A stretch of DNA of 58,764 nt from the NCBI GenBank assembly GCA_002894305.1, contig PGEI01000008.1, forward strand, positions 1-58,764, given 5' to 3'. Origin of the DNA: Comamonadaceae bacterium CD01. Its GTDB lineage: Bacteria > Pseudomonadota > Gammaproteobacteria > Burkholderiales > Burkholderiaceae_C. Below, piece by piece: positions 26,251 through 35,681 of this stretch (positions are counted from its first letter, which is position 1; each line of letters starts with the position of its first letter). A program made the translations under genes and the position numbers. The notes beneath the pieces were generated by a model. It ran no database searches, was not told the DNA's origin, and saw nothing but the letters and a program-made list of their open reading frames with translations.

Positions 26251-27438
26251 ATGAACCCGCAAGGACTTTCCCCCCGCCGCCGCAGCCTGGTGCTGGGCGC
26301 CGCCGCGGCCGGTGCCGCCGCCCTCGCCCAGCCGCTGTCGGTGCTGGCGCAAAGCGCCGACGAGATCGTCATCGGCGGCTCGATCCCGATGACCGGCGTA
26401 TTCGCCTTTGCCGGCGTGGGCATCAACGCCGGCATCCAGGACTACGTGAAGATCATCAACGACGCCGGCGGCATCAAGGGCCGCAAGGTGCGCTACGTGC
26501 CCGAGGACACGGCGTACAAGGTGGACATGTCGGTGGCCGCGTACAAGAAGATCACCAGCCAGAACAAGGTCAACCTGTACTACGGCGACTCCACCGGCTT
26601 TGCCAAGACCATCAACCCCGAGCTGGAGAGGAACGGCGGCATCCTGATGGCCGGCGCCTCGTTCGCCACCGAATTGAACGACCCGAAGAAGTACCCGCAC
26701 CAGTTCCTGGTCGGCCCCGACTACACCGAGATGTTCGGCATATTGCTGAAACACATCGCCAAGGAAAAGCCCGGCGCCAAGGTGGCCTTCGTCTACTCCG
26801 ACTCCGAGTTCGGCCGCGATCCGATCGACTCCAGCGAAGCGCTGGCCAAGCAGCTGGGCCTGTCGGTGCCGATCAAGATCATGACCCCCGCCGGCAGCGT
26901 GGACGTGTCCACCGAGGTCATCAAGCTGCGCCGCGCCAGGCCCGACTACACCATCTTCCACGGCTACATCCTGGCGCCCATCCCCGAGTTCATCACCCAG
27001 GGCAAGCAGCAGGGCATGACGAGCAAGTGGATGGGCACCTTCTGGACCATGGACAGCTCCACCGTGATGAAGATGGGCGCCGACGGCGACGGCTTCATGG
27101 GCGTGATGCCCTACCGCTACTACTACGACACCGAGCGCGCCCCGATGCTGGAGAAGATCCGCGCGATGCGCCCGGAGTACCAGAGCACGGCCTATATGCA
27201 GGGCTTTCTCGCCACCATGCTGTTCCTCGAATCGGCCAGGCGCTGCCTGGACGGCAACAAGCCGCTCACCGGCGACAACCTAAAGGCGGCGCTGAACTCC
27301 ATCAAGGACTTCGACACCGGCGGCGTGATCGGCGTGCCCATCACCATCAGCGGCAACTCCATCCCGGTGGGGCGCGTCTACAAGGCCGACATGAAGACGC
27401 AGAAGATGGTCGCCGCGTCCGATTGGATCAAGCTCTGA
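26251..27438 (+). CDS. Branched-chain-type ABC importer, periplasmic binding protein (Tat-exported)
   Basis: The 395-residue Peripla_BP_6 protein captures the substrate for LivHMGF. The signal peptide begins SPRRRSLVLGAAAAGAAALA: the twin-arginine pair followed by a mild hydrophobic stretch indicates Tat export, with cleavage after VLAQ or nearby. The mature part starts with EIVIGGSIPMTGVFAFAGVG, and the later segments KVAFVYSDSEFGRD and DYTIFHGYI are typical of this family. Several aromatic-acid or fatty-acid binders share the Tat signal. The ATG at 26251 follows AAGGAG. The ligand is unknown; a carboxylic acid is likely from the neighbours. Confidence 0.93.
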   Translation: MNPQGLSPRRRSLVLGAAAAGAAALAQPLSVLAQSADEIVIGGSIPMTGVFAFAGVGINAGIQDYVKIINDAGGIKGRKVRYVPEDTAYKVDMSVAAYKKITSQNKVNLYYGDSTGFAKTINPELERNGGILMAGASFATELNDPKKYPHQFLVGPDYTEMFGILLKHIAKEKPGAKVAFVYSDSEFGRDPIDSSEALAKQLGLSVPIKIMTPAGSVDVSTEVIKLRRARPDYTIFHGYILAPIPEFITQGKQQGMTSKWMGTFWTMDSSTVMKMGADGDGFMGVMPYRYYYDTERAPMLEKIRAMRPEYQSTAYMQGFLATMLFLESARRCLDGNKPLTGDNLKAALNSIKDFDTGGVIGVPITISGNSIPVGRVYKADMKTQKMVAASDWIKL

Positions 27439-27444
27439 CGTTTT

Positions 27445-27553
27445 CCTCCCTCCCCCTCTGGGGGAGGGCTGGGGTGGGGGCCTACGGCGCAATGCGCAGC
27501 CAGCGCCTGAACCGGCCGCCCCCATCCCTGCCTTCCCCCGGTGGAGGAAGGAG
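27445..27553. repeat. REP-like inverted pair B
   Basis: Unit 1 (27445-27480): CTCCCTCCCCC-TCT-GGGGGAGGG with the GGGGTGGGGG tail. Unit 2 (about 27515-27553) is inverted: GCCCCCATCCCTGCCTTCCCCC..GGAGGAAGGAG. It fills the gap between the binding-protein gene and livF. The end of unit 2 gives an AGGAAGGAG that could act as a ribosome-binding site for a non-conserved ATG at 27556. Confidence 0.8.
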
Positions 27554-27580
27554 CAATGAACGCAATCGCCGCGAGACGCC

Positions 27581-28392
<812 letters not shown>

Positions 28393-28396
<4 letters not shown>

Positions 28397-30192
28397 ATCT
28401 CCCTGAACTCACCCTGCCCCAGATGCTGCGCGAGCGCGCACACACGGACGCCGAGCGCGTGGCCATCCGGCAAAAGGACTTCGGCATCTGGAAGCCCTTC
28501 ACCTGGGCGCAGTACTACGAGCGCGCCGCGCATTTCGGCCAGGGGCTGCTGCAGCTGGGATTGGGCGCGGGCGGCCACGTCGGCGTGATTGCCGAGAACC
28601 GCATCGAATGGGTGCTGGCGCAGATGGGCGCGGGCCTGGTGGGCGGCATCACCGTGGGCGTCTACCCGACCAGCCCCAGCCCCGAGGTAGCCTATGTGGT
28701 CGGCCACGCCGACATCGCCATCATGGTCTGCGAGGATCAGGAGCAGACCGACAAGGTGCTCGATGCGCTCGACCAGTTGCCACTGCTGAAAAAAATCATC
28801 GTGATGGAACCGAAGGGCCTGCGCAGCTGTGCCCCCGAGCACCGCGCGCTGATCACGACCTTCGACGAGGTCGAGCAGCTGGGCCGCAGCCGGCATGATC
28901 CGGCGCACATCGACGCGCTGCTGGCACGCCAGCAGCTCGACGACGTGGGCCTGATGATCTACACCTCGGGCTCCACCGGCAAACCCAAGGGCGCGATGAT
29001 CTCGTGGCGCAACATGCGCGGCGTCACGCCCGGCATCGTCGAGCGCCTGCAGCTGAGCGGCAGCACCACCCACCTGTCCTACCTGCCGCTGTGCCACGTG
29101 GCCGAGCAGATGTTGACCACCTTCGTACCGCTGTACCTGAGCTCCACGGTCAACTTTGGCGAATCGATCCGCACCGTGCAGGAAGACTTGCGCGAGGTGG
29201 CGCCGACCATGTTCCTGGGCGTGCCGCGCATCTGGGAGAAGCTGCATTCCTCCATCAGCATCAAGATGCAGGAGACCGGGCCGCTGCGCCGCGCGCTGTA
29301 CGCACACGCCCTGGCCGCCTGCGCGCCGCTGGCCGACACACCGCGCGCCCAATGGGGCCTGGCCGAACGCCTGCGCTACGCGGCGTATTACTGGCTGGTG
29401 CTGCGCGCGCTGCAGAACTTCATCGGCCTGCGCGAGGCCACCGTGGCGCTCACCGGCGCCGCGCCGATCGCGCCCGAGGTGGTGCGCTTCTTCCGCACCC
29501 TGGGTGTGCCGCTCATCGAGGTCTACGGACTGACCGAATCGACCGGCATGGTCACTGGCCACCGGCTCGATGACGTGGCCATCGGCACCGTCGGGCCCGT
29601 CATCGAGGGCGTGCAGTACCGCATCGCCGACAGCGGCGAATTCCAGATCCGCGGCGACATGGTCTTCGCCGGCTACTACAAGAATCCCGAGGCCACGGCG
29701 CAGAGCATCCAGGACGGCTGGCTGCACACCGGCGACGTGGTGCGCGAGGAGCGCGGCCAAATCAAGATCGTCGATCGCTTGAAGGACATCATGATCACCG
29801 CCGGCGGCAAGAACCTGACGCCATCGGAGATCGAGAACACCATGAAGGCCAGCCCCTTCATCAAGGAATGCGTGATCGTCGCCGACGGGCGCAAGTTCGT
29901 CGGTGCGCTGGTGATGATCGACTACGAGACCGTGGGCAAATGGGCCGAGGCGCGGCGCCTGGCGTTCACGCATTTCCGCTCGCTGGTCGAGACGCCCGAG
30001 GTGCGCCAGCTGATCGATGCCGAGATCGCCAGCGGCAACGCCAGGCTGGCGCAGGTGGCGCAGATCCGCAAGTTTCACCTTTTGCCTAAGGAGCTGGACC
30101 ACGACGACGGCGAAGTCACCGCTACCATGAAGGTGCGCCGCTCCAGCATCTACAAGACCTATGCGGCGGAGATCGAGGCCTTGTATGCATGA
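28393..30192 (+). CDS. Long-chain-type acyl-CoA ligase (AMP-forming)
   Basis: The 599-residue ANL-superfamily enzyme activates a carboxylic acid with ATP and CoA. It has the P-loop MIYTSGSTGKPKGAM, the A5 motif VYGLTESTGM, GWLHTGDVV, the hinge IVDRLKDIMITAGGKN and the catalytic Lys region ITAGGKNLTPSEIE. The size and the FAA1/long-chain type of the family suggest a fatty-acyl or bulky aliphatic substrate. The ATG at 28393 overlaps the livF stop (ATGA); an ATG three codons earlier (28384) is also possible. Being directly coupled to the importer, its substrate is probably what the importer brings in (inference). Confidence 0.9.
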
Positions 30193-30232
30193 CAGGTCGC
30201 GCCGGCAGCCATCAAACCAAAAGTAAATCCAT

Positions 30233-31012
30233 ATGACCACCACCCCCCTGCTCGTCACCCGCCAGGGCGCCATCGCCACGCTGCAATTCAACCGCCCAGA
30301 GGCCATGAACGCCCTGGATTTGGACACCGCCCAGGCGCTGCTGGCGGCAGTGCAAAGCATTGCGCAGGACACCAGCGTGCGCGCCGTACTGCTCAAGGGC
30401 TCGGGCCGCGCCTTCGTCGCTGGCGGCGACCTGGCGCTGCTGCGCGCCGATCCGGTACAGGGTGCGCGTGCGCTGCTCACACCACTCAACGAAGCCATGC
30501 TGCTGCTGCAGAACCTGGACGCTCCAGTCATAGCCCAGGTGCACGGAGCCGCGGCCGGCGCCGGCCTGTCGCTGATGCTGATGTGCGACTTCGTCCTGGC
30601 GGCCGAGGGCACCAAGTTCAACCTGGCCTACATCAATCTGGGCACCAGCTGCGACGTCGGCGCGTCCTGGGCGCTTCCGCGCCTGGTGGGTCTGCGCCAC
30701 GCACTGGAGATCGCCATGCTGGGCGAGACCTTTGGTGCGGATGAAGCGCTGCGCCTGGGCCTGGTCAACCGCGTGCTGCCGGCCGCCGAGCTGGAGGACG
30801 CTGCCCAAGCCTTTGCCCAGCGCCTGGCCAGCGGGCCAACGCGCGCCTACGGCCACATGCGCCGGCTGATGCGCTCCAGTTTTGACCGCGACCTGGCCCC
30901 GCAGCTGCAGGCCGAGGCCCAGTCGTTTGACGCCTGCGCACGCACCGAAGACCTGCGCGAAGGGCTGGAAGCCTTTTTTGCCAAGCGCGCGCCGCAATTC
31001 AAGGGTCAATAG
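30233..31012 (+). CDS. Enoyl-CoA hydratase/isomerase family protein
   Basis: The 259-residue crotonase-fold protein has NRPEAMNALDLD, the oxyanion-hole segments GRAFVAGGDLALL and HGAAAGAGLSLMLMCDF, and the LGLVNRVLP strand. The region around the second catalytic Glu of hydratases reads INLGTSCDVGASWALPRLVG, without the usual GGT motif, so it may act as an isomerase or on an unusual enoyl-CoA. It starts 40 bp after the ligase and is the last gene of the importer operon, fitting beta-oxidation-like processing of the imported acid. Confidence 0.88.
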   Translation: MTTTPLLVTRQGAIATLQFNRPEAMNALDLDTAQALLAAVQSIAQDTSVRAVLLKGSGRAFVAGGDLALLRADPVQGARALLTPLNEAMLLLQNLDAPVIAQVHGAAAGAGLSLMLMCDFVLAAEGTKFNLAYINLGTSCDVGASWALPRLVGLRHALEIAMLGETFGADEALRLGLVNRVLPAAELEDAAQAFAQRLASGPTRAYGHMRRLMRSSFDRDLAPQLQAEAQSFDACARTEDLREGLEAFFAKRAPQFKGQ

Positions 31013-31035
31013 GCCCGCTGCGACATGAATGGCCG

Positions 31036-31293
31036 TCAGGCGGTCTGGTAGAACACCTCGACGCTCCCCTTGAGCGTGATCAGCAGCGGTCGTCCCTTGC
31101 GGTCGCGCGTCTTGCCGGCGGGCACCTTGATCCAACCCTCGCTGACGCAGTATTCCTCGACGTCCACACGCTCCTTGCCGTTGAAGCGCACGCCAATGTC
31201 TATCGGCTGCTGAAAAATCGCCGCCACATGGTGGGGGCTGCGCGGGTCGACGGCAAGGCGGTCAGGCAGGGCAATCAGGGAAGAATCGGTCAC
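31036..31293 (-). CDS. DUF3297 family protein
   Basis: The 85-residue cytosolic protein of unknown role is recognised by LPDRLAVDPRSPHH and GVRFNGKERVDVEEYC, then SEGWIKVPAGKTRDRKGRPL, which is the DUF3297 pattern as I recall it. No ATG exists in frame near the conserved N-terminus, so a GTG at 31293 is taken as the start; the ribosome-binding site is weak. It is convergent with the enoyl-CoA hydratase gene. Confidence 0.8.
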   Translation of the reverse strand: MTDSSLIALPDRLAVDPRSPHHVAAIFQQPIDIGVRFNGKERVDVEEYCVSEGWIKVPAGKTRDRKGRPLLITLKGSVEVFYQTA

Positions 31294-31373
31294 GGTGCAA
31301 ACCAGGCGAAAGTGCAGAGGGAAGAAAGGGCGGCGCTCGGTGGCGGCTGCGCCGCCGGCCACCGCGCCAAAGT

Positions 31374-31454
31374 TTACTGCACGCCCGCTGCGCGATAGGC
31401 CTGGCGCAACTGCTGGATGTTGTTCAACATCGCCGTCGGCCCGCTGCTGTCCAT
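31374..31454 (-). pseudogene. Possible C-terminal gene remnant
   Basis: Just beyond the TonB receptor stop, the same frame continues FVHLMDSSGPTAMLNNIQQL and about 13 more residues to a TAA at 31374. The composition looks like the C-terminal helix of a soluble protein, not random translation. With only 26 codons after its ATG it may be the end of a deleted gene. I cannot name the parent family. Confidence 0.3.
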
Positions 31455-31466
31455 CAGATGCACGAA

Positions 31467-33443
31467 TCAGAAGCCGGCCGTCACATTCATCCAGTAGCGG
31501 CGGCCGTCGTATTGCGCACCGTAGGTGGAGTAATCCACCCGCTTGTCCAGCAGGTTGTAAATGCCTGCGCCCAGCTTGACGTTCCTGGACAGGGCGTAAT
31601 TCAGGCCCAGATCCACGAAGGCGAACGACGGCGTTCCCTGGGCCATGCTGGTGCGGCTCAGGTATTCGGACGTTTTGCTTCGGAAGTTCATCCGGCCCCA
31701 GACACCCAGCGCCTGGGTGGCTTTCCAATCCAGCGTGGCGTTAAGCATGTGCTTGGGCATCTTGTTGAGCGGCCGCCCCTTGAAGTCGCCGCTCTTTTGC
31801 TCCGAGCGCGTATAGGTGTAATTGGAAGTCAGGCGCAAGCCCTCCTGGATCGCCCAGGTCGCCGTGGCCTCGATGCCGCGCATATTGGCCTTGTCCACGT
31901 TGACCCGGTCGCTCAAAAACTTGTACGTGGTGCCGTTGTAGACGCAGTTGCCGGTCACGATCGCGCTTCCATTGCCCGCCGTATCCGAGCAGCTGCGTAT
32001 CTCGGTGATCTTGTCCTTGAACTCGGTGTTGAACAGCATCAGGCTGGCGTTCAGATTGCTGCGGTTGTCCCAAATCACACCGATTTCCTGGCTGGTGCTT
32101 TTCTCGGGCTTCAAATTGGGGTTGCCGATGATCCAGGCCGGGTCACCGCCGCCTCCGGTCAATTGCCCCGCAGCACTGCGCAAACCCGGCGCCTTGAAGC
32201 CAGCAGAAATACCTCCCTTGAAGCTGAACATCTCGGTGGCCTTCCATACGCCATACAGGCGCGGAGTCCAGTGCGTGCCGTAGTTTTCATCCTTGTTCAT
32301 GCGCAGGCCGGTGGTCAGCGCAAAGCTGTCGGTCATGCTCCATTCGTTCTCGGCAAACAACGCCCACTGGTAGCGTTCCAGCCGACCGAGCTTGTTGCCG
32401 TTGTCCAGCAGATCTTCGTTTTTGAATGACATGCCCACCGTCGTCAAATGCCGGCCGCCGCCCAACGGCATGGTCAGCTGGCTGTTGAACTCGGTGTTCT
32501 TGATGTTCATGCTCCGCCCCGGGTTGTCCACCTCCTCTTGCTGCAAATAGGTGGTGGACGTTCCGACGGCCCAGCGTCCGGTGTGCGTCAGTGCGTACAA
32601 GGTCTTGTCATAGTCGCTCAACGACGAGGTATTGCCACTCCTGCCCGCCGTCGTACCGCGCTCCTGCTTGGTATGGCTGGCCTCGAACACCAAATCGTGA
32701 TCCTTGTTGGGAGCAAGGCTGAGCTTGACCGTGCCCGAGCCCGTGTCCTGCTTGTTGAAGCCATTGAGGAAACGATCCTCGTTGCGGCGCGACTTCTGGC
32801 CATAGATCTGCAGACCCAGCACGTCATCTTTGACCGGACCACCGAGGAAAAATCCCGCCTGGTACATATCTCCCGCGTCCGAGGATTCCTGCTGCGTCGT
32901 CTCGGCGCGCACCGTGCCAGTCCAGGCCTTGGCCACCTTGCGGGTGATGATGTTGATCACGCCACCCATCGCATCCGAGCCATACAGCGACGACATTGGT
33001 CCACGCACCACCTCGATGCGCTCGATGGCGCTGATCGGCGGCAACCAGCCTTGCTCGATCCCGGAACCGTCGCTGTTGGGGCGAGTCTCGCGCGAGTTCT
33101 GGCGCCTGCCGTCGACCAGAATCATCGTGTAACCCGCTCCCATGCCGCGAATGCTGATGTCGCTGGAACTGCCGCCACCGGTCACCAGCACACCGGGCAC
33201 GTCGCGCAAGGCATCGGTCACATCGCGATAAGCCTTTTTCTCCAACTCACCACGAGGAATCACGGTGATTGAAGCCGGTGCATCTTCCACCGCCTGCTCA
33301 AAACCCGAAGCCGTGATCACCATGGTGTCCAGGGTTCTGGCGTCTGGCGCCGACTGCGCCAAGGCAGGAGAGGCCAGGCCCAGCGCCACGATGGCGGCGG
33401 CAAAGGAAGAAGGACAAAGGATGGAAGAGGGAGGATGTGCCAT
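31467..33443 (-). CDS. TonB-dependent outer-membrane receptor, FepA/CirA-like
   Basis: A 658-residue siderophore-type receptor that imports ferric chelates with TonB energy. The signal peptide ends ASPALAQ. The plug domain follows, with the TonB box-like TMVITASG and the conserved APASITVIPRGELE, DVTDALRDVPGVLV, SDISIRGMGAGYTMILVDG and MGGVINIITRK. The barrel ends in an aromatic C-terminal strand (YWMNVTAGF) as required for BAM recognition. Plug motifs resemble catecholate receptors, but the ligand is not certain. The start at 33443 has a weak ribosome-binding site. A Fur-like box sits just upstream. It borders the putative origin region. Confidence 0.92.
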   Translation of the reverse strand: MAHPPSSILCPSSFAAAIVALGLASPALAQSAPDARTLDTMVITASGFEQAVEDAPASITVIPRGELEKKAYRDVTDALRDVPGVLVTGGGSSSDISIRGMGAGYTMILVDGRRQNSRETRPNSDGSGIEQGWLPPISAIERIEVVRGPMSSLYGSDAMGGVINIITRKVAKAWTGTVRAETTQQESSDAGDMYQAGFFLGGPVKDDVLGLQIYGQKSRRNEDRFLNGFNKQDTGSGTVKLSLAPNKDHDLVFEASHTKQERGTTAGRSGNTSSLSDYDKTLYALTHTGRWAVGTSTTYLQQEEVDNPGRSMNIKNTEFNSQLTMPLGGGRHLTTVGMSFKNEDLLDNGNKLGRLERYQWALFAENEWSMTDSFALTTGLRMNKDENYGTHWTPRLYGVWKATEMFSFKGGISAGFKAPGLRSAAGQLTGGGGDPAWIIGNPNLKPEKSTSQEIGVIWDNRSNLNASLMLFNTEFKDKITEIRSCSDTAGNGSAIVTGNCVYNGTTYKFLSDRVNVDKANMRGIEATATWAIQEGLRLTSNYTYTRSEQKSGDFKGRPLNKMPKHMLNATLDWKATQALGVWGRMNFRSKTSEYLSRTSMAQGTPSFAFVDLGLNYALSRNVKLGAGIYNLLDKRVDYSTYGAQYDGRRYWMNVTAGF

Positions 33444-33453
33444 GAAGATAAAA

Positions 33454-33476
33454 GTAATGCGTATGAGAATCAGTCT
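33454..33476 (-). promoter_or_regulatory. Possible Fur box upstream of the TonB receptor
   Basis: On the minus strand the sequence reads GACTGATTCTCATACGCATT, resembling the TGATTCTCATTTGCATT type of Fur site found before TonB receptors of related bacteria. It lies 11-33 bases before the start codon. The match is partial. Confidence 0.45.
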
Positions 33477-33883
33477 TGTTATCTTAACGAAAATTTACGC
33501 TTGATTTACCTTGGCAACACACCCAGGAAAGAAAACACGACCTACATCAAAAACATGCTCTTTCGAGCGTCAACCACCGGGTGCGTACAGCCTTTGGGAC
33601 GTATTTCCAGACGGGGCAAGACCTGCAGAGCCGGGCGCGTCCACTGTCGGCACGCATCGGCATCAACGGCGCGATGGCGATCCTGGCCGGCATTTTTGCC
33701 GCCGGATGCAGCATGGATGTCCCTTGTGGATCAAGCTGGGGACAGTGCCGGCACAAGTGGCCAGTTGTCCACAAGCCATGCCGGCACGGCGTTTTTGTCC
33801 CCATTTCGGTGTCAGCTCGCGCACCGTCTCATCCCAAGGATTCAATGAATCGCAAATCATTGATTCATAGACAAAAAATGTAG

Positions 33884-33945
33884 TTGTCCACAGTTTGATG
33901 GCTGGCCTACTACTATTACTAATTAAAGAGATAGAAATAATGACA
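33884..33945. promoter_or_regulatory. Origin unwinding module 1: DnaA box, DnaA-trios, AT-rich tract
   Basis: DnaA box TTGTCCACA (33884-33892), a 14-base GC-rich spacer, then CTACTACTATTACTA (33907-33921), i.e. five DnaA-trios (3'-GAT GAT GAT AAT GAT-5' on the complementary strand), then the AT-rich AATTAAAGAGATAGAAATAA. This matches the order of the basal unwinding system described for B. subtilis. Confidence 0.7.
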
Positions 33946-34431
33946 ACCATAGTCGTGCAAATCGACACTGCCCCTCTCACCTTTTCCCATTCGCGGGATT
34001 GGATTCTTTCAAAGCGTTTGAAATCGCAGCGGCACCAACGGCGACCTGCCGTGCTTCGTTTGCAAATCGGGACTTATGGACTTACCGGCAAGTCCGTATC
34101 CAGCGCTCAAGGACGAACAGCGCGCCCAACGCCACCCAGAACGCAGTGAAACGCTCCGACCCGTCCCCAGGACAACAAAACGCACCTGGAGGCGCACAAG
34201 CCCGCGCAGACCATCTGGCGAGCGAGTAAACCGGCCTCCAGGACACGCAGTCTCCAGATGGCGGAATGTGTTTGTGGATAAACCTGGGCAGGGTTTCAGG
34301 AAAAGTCAGGTGTTTTCCACAGATGGCGCGTGACCGCGCGGTCTGTCCCCAATGCACAAGACACAAACCCCGGGCGTGCTACCCAGGGTTTGTCGAGCGT
34401 CAAGCAGTTGATTTGATGTAAGAAAAATTAC

Positions 34432-34500
34432 TTTTCCACAGCATCGCGTGGTCTTCTACTACTACGACTATCTTTAAATATTGAATACAGGAAGAACAAT
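34432..34500. promoter_or_regulatory. Origin unwinding module 2: DnaA box, DnaA-trios, AT-rich tract
   Basis: DnaA box TTTTCCACA (34432-34440), a 15-base GC-rich spacer, then CTACTACTACGACTA (34456-34470), four good trios and one variant, followed by TCTTTAAATATTGAATAC. Same orientation and geometry as module 1, about 550 bp away. Confidence 0.7.
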
Positions 34501-34551
34501 AGCGGCGTTGCGACCACGGCTTCGCCGCCCTGTCTTTTGCTTCGGCGCGGC

Positions 34552-35517
34552 TCAGAACGGCGCGTCGTTCTCCGGCTGGTCGCTGCCGGTGAGCGGCATG
34601 GGCGCGCCGGGCTGGCCCGCCGGCGCCGCGCTGCGCCCTTCCCCATCCAGCGCCAGGATCAGGTCGGCCACCATCTGGCCCAGCTCAGTGGTCGCAATGG
34701 CCACGTCGGCGTCAAATCCGCCGTCGTCCTGCGTCTGGCCTTCCATCACCACGTCGGCAAATGCCAGTTTTTTCAACTGCAGCCCCTCGGTCAGCACAAA
34801 GTGCACCCGATCGTCCCAGGTCAGCGCCAGCTTGGTCGGCAGCTTGCCGGCCTGGATGTGCTCGCGTACCTCGTCGATGTCCAGCGGGTGGCGGGCATAG
34901 CGCACCACCGCCTTGTCCTCTCCTGCGCTCTTGAGCTCGCACTCTCGGTCGATGGAAAAGCCGGCCGGCGCCTCCTGCGACACCAGCCAGTGCGCCATTG
35001 CCGCCTGGGGGCTGGTCTGCGTGTCCAGCAGCGCCAGAGACAGCCCCGGCAGAGCCTCGACCAGCGCGGTCGTGATCTCATCCGCCCGCCCCTGGCTGGA
35101 CGTGTCCAGCGCCAACAGGTGCGCCTGCGGGTCGATCCACACCCATGTCGTTCCCAGCTTGGTGAAGGCCATCGGCAGCAGATCCAGCCGCGCCTCGTCC
35201 TTGAGCTCCTTGCTTTCCTTCTTGCCGGGCTTGCGTCCGGTCTGCTGCTCGATCTGCTCGGCCTTCTCCTGCACCTTGCGCGCCAGCACGCTGGCGGGCA
35301 GCACCTTGGACTCGGCCATGAAGCGCAGAATCCACTGCCCGCCCACGCTCTCGGCCAGCAGGCCATGCGCTTCGCCGCGTGGCGGCACCCAGCCGCTGGA
35401 ATGTTCCTGCGTAGCGCCGCAGGCGACGAATGGCGTCTTGGCCAGCGCCTGCTCGACGGCCGACAGATCGCCCTGCCAGTCCTGCGCAATGCGGTAAACG
35501 ATGAGATTCTTGAACAC
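34552..35517 (-). CDS. rdgC: Recombination-associated protein RdgC
   Basis: Ring-shaped dimer that binds double-stranded DNA and restrains RecA, found on the nucleoid. The 321-residue protein has the family N-terminus FKNLIVYRI, GWVPPRG and AESKVLPASVL, the finger region LLPMAFTKLGTTWVWIDP, then LTWDDRVHFVLTEGLQLKKL near the C-terminus. The start is a GTG at 35517 (VFKNL) with an AAGGAAATCAG ribosome-binding site directly upstream; the ATG further upstream would add unconserved residues. It flanks the putative oriC and runs toward it. Confidence 0.95.
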   Translation of the reverse strand: MFKNLIVYRIAQDWQGDLSAVEQALAKTPFVACGATQEHSSGWVPPRGEAHGLLAESVGGQWILRFMAESKVLPASVLARKVQEKAEQIEQQTGRKPGKKESKELKDEARLDLLPMAFTKLGTTWVWIDPQAHLLALDTSSQGRADEITTALVEALPGLSLALLDTQTSPQAAMAHWLVSQEAPAGFSIDRECELKSAGEDKAVVRYARHPLDIDEVREHIQAGKLPTKLALTWDDRVHFVLTEGLQLKKLAFADVVMEGQTQDDGGFDADVAIATTELGQMVADLILALDGEGRSAAPAGQPGAPMPLTGSDQPENDAPF

Positions 35518-35681
35518 CTGATTTCCTTCCAACAAACAAAAAAACGCTGATGCCCGGGCGCCTGTGGCGGCGTGCGGATCAACTGGACAGAACTTTACAC
35601 AGGCGATGCACACGCACATTGCAACGCAACATCGGCCGCGCAAACTGCAGTCATCGTGAACCCCAACGCAAAGGAAGCACC

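Larger units (their letters stand above)
33725..34500. other. oriC: Putative chromosomal replication origin (oriC)
   Basis: The 1.1 kb gap between the TonB receptor and rdgC (33444-34551) has no credible gene. It holds one perfect DnaA box (TTATCCACA on the minus strand, 34273-34281) and five one-mismatch boxes: 33725-33733 (minus), 33765-33773, 33884-33892, 34313-34321 and 34432-34440 (plus). Two AT-rich tracts occur (33921-33945, 34471-34500), each preceded by a DnaA-trio run. A large dyad at 33737-33803 surrounds the second box, and a GGACTT-ACCGGC-AAGTCC hairpin lies at 34078-34095. Its position 13-21 kb from the parS cluster fits oriC. No dnaA, dnaN or plasmid rep gene is in the window, so a check by skew or marker frequency would settle it. 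Confidence 0.75.

Noticed and set aside
33511-33870. Open frames of about 100-137 codons in the origin gap
   Set aside because: Overlapping frames on both strands with no recognisable domain and weak ribosome-binding sites. The gap is better explained by DnaA boxes and AT-rich origin elements.
33725-34500. Plasmid or integrated-element replication origin
   Set aside because: No rep gene or iteron array and a chromosomal parABS locus close by; a chromosomal oriC is the simpler reading.
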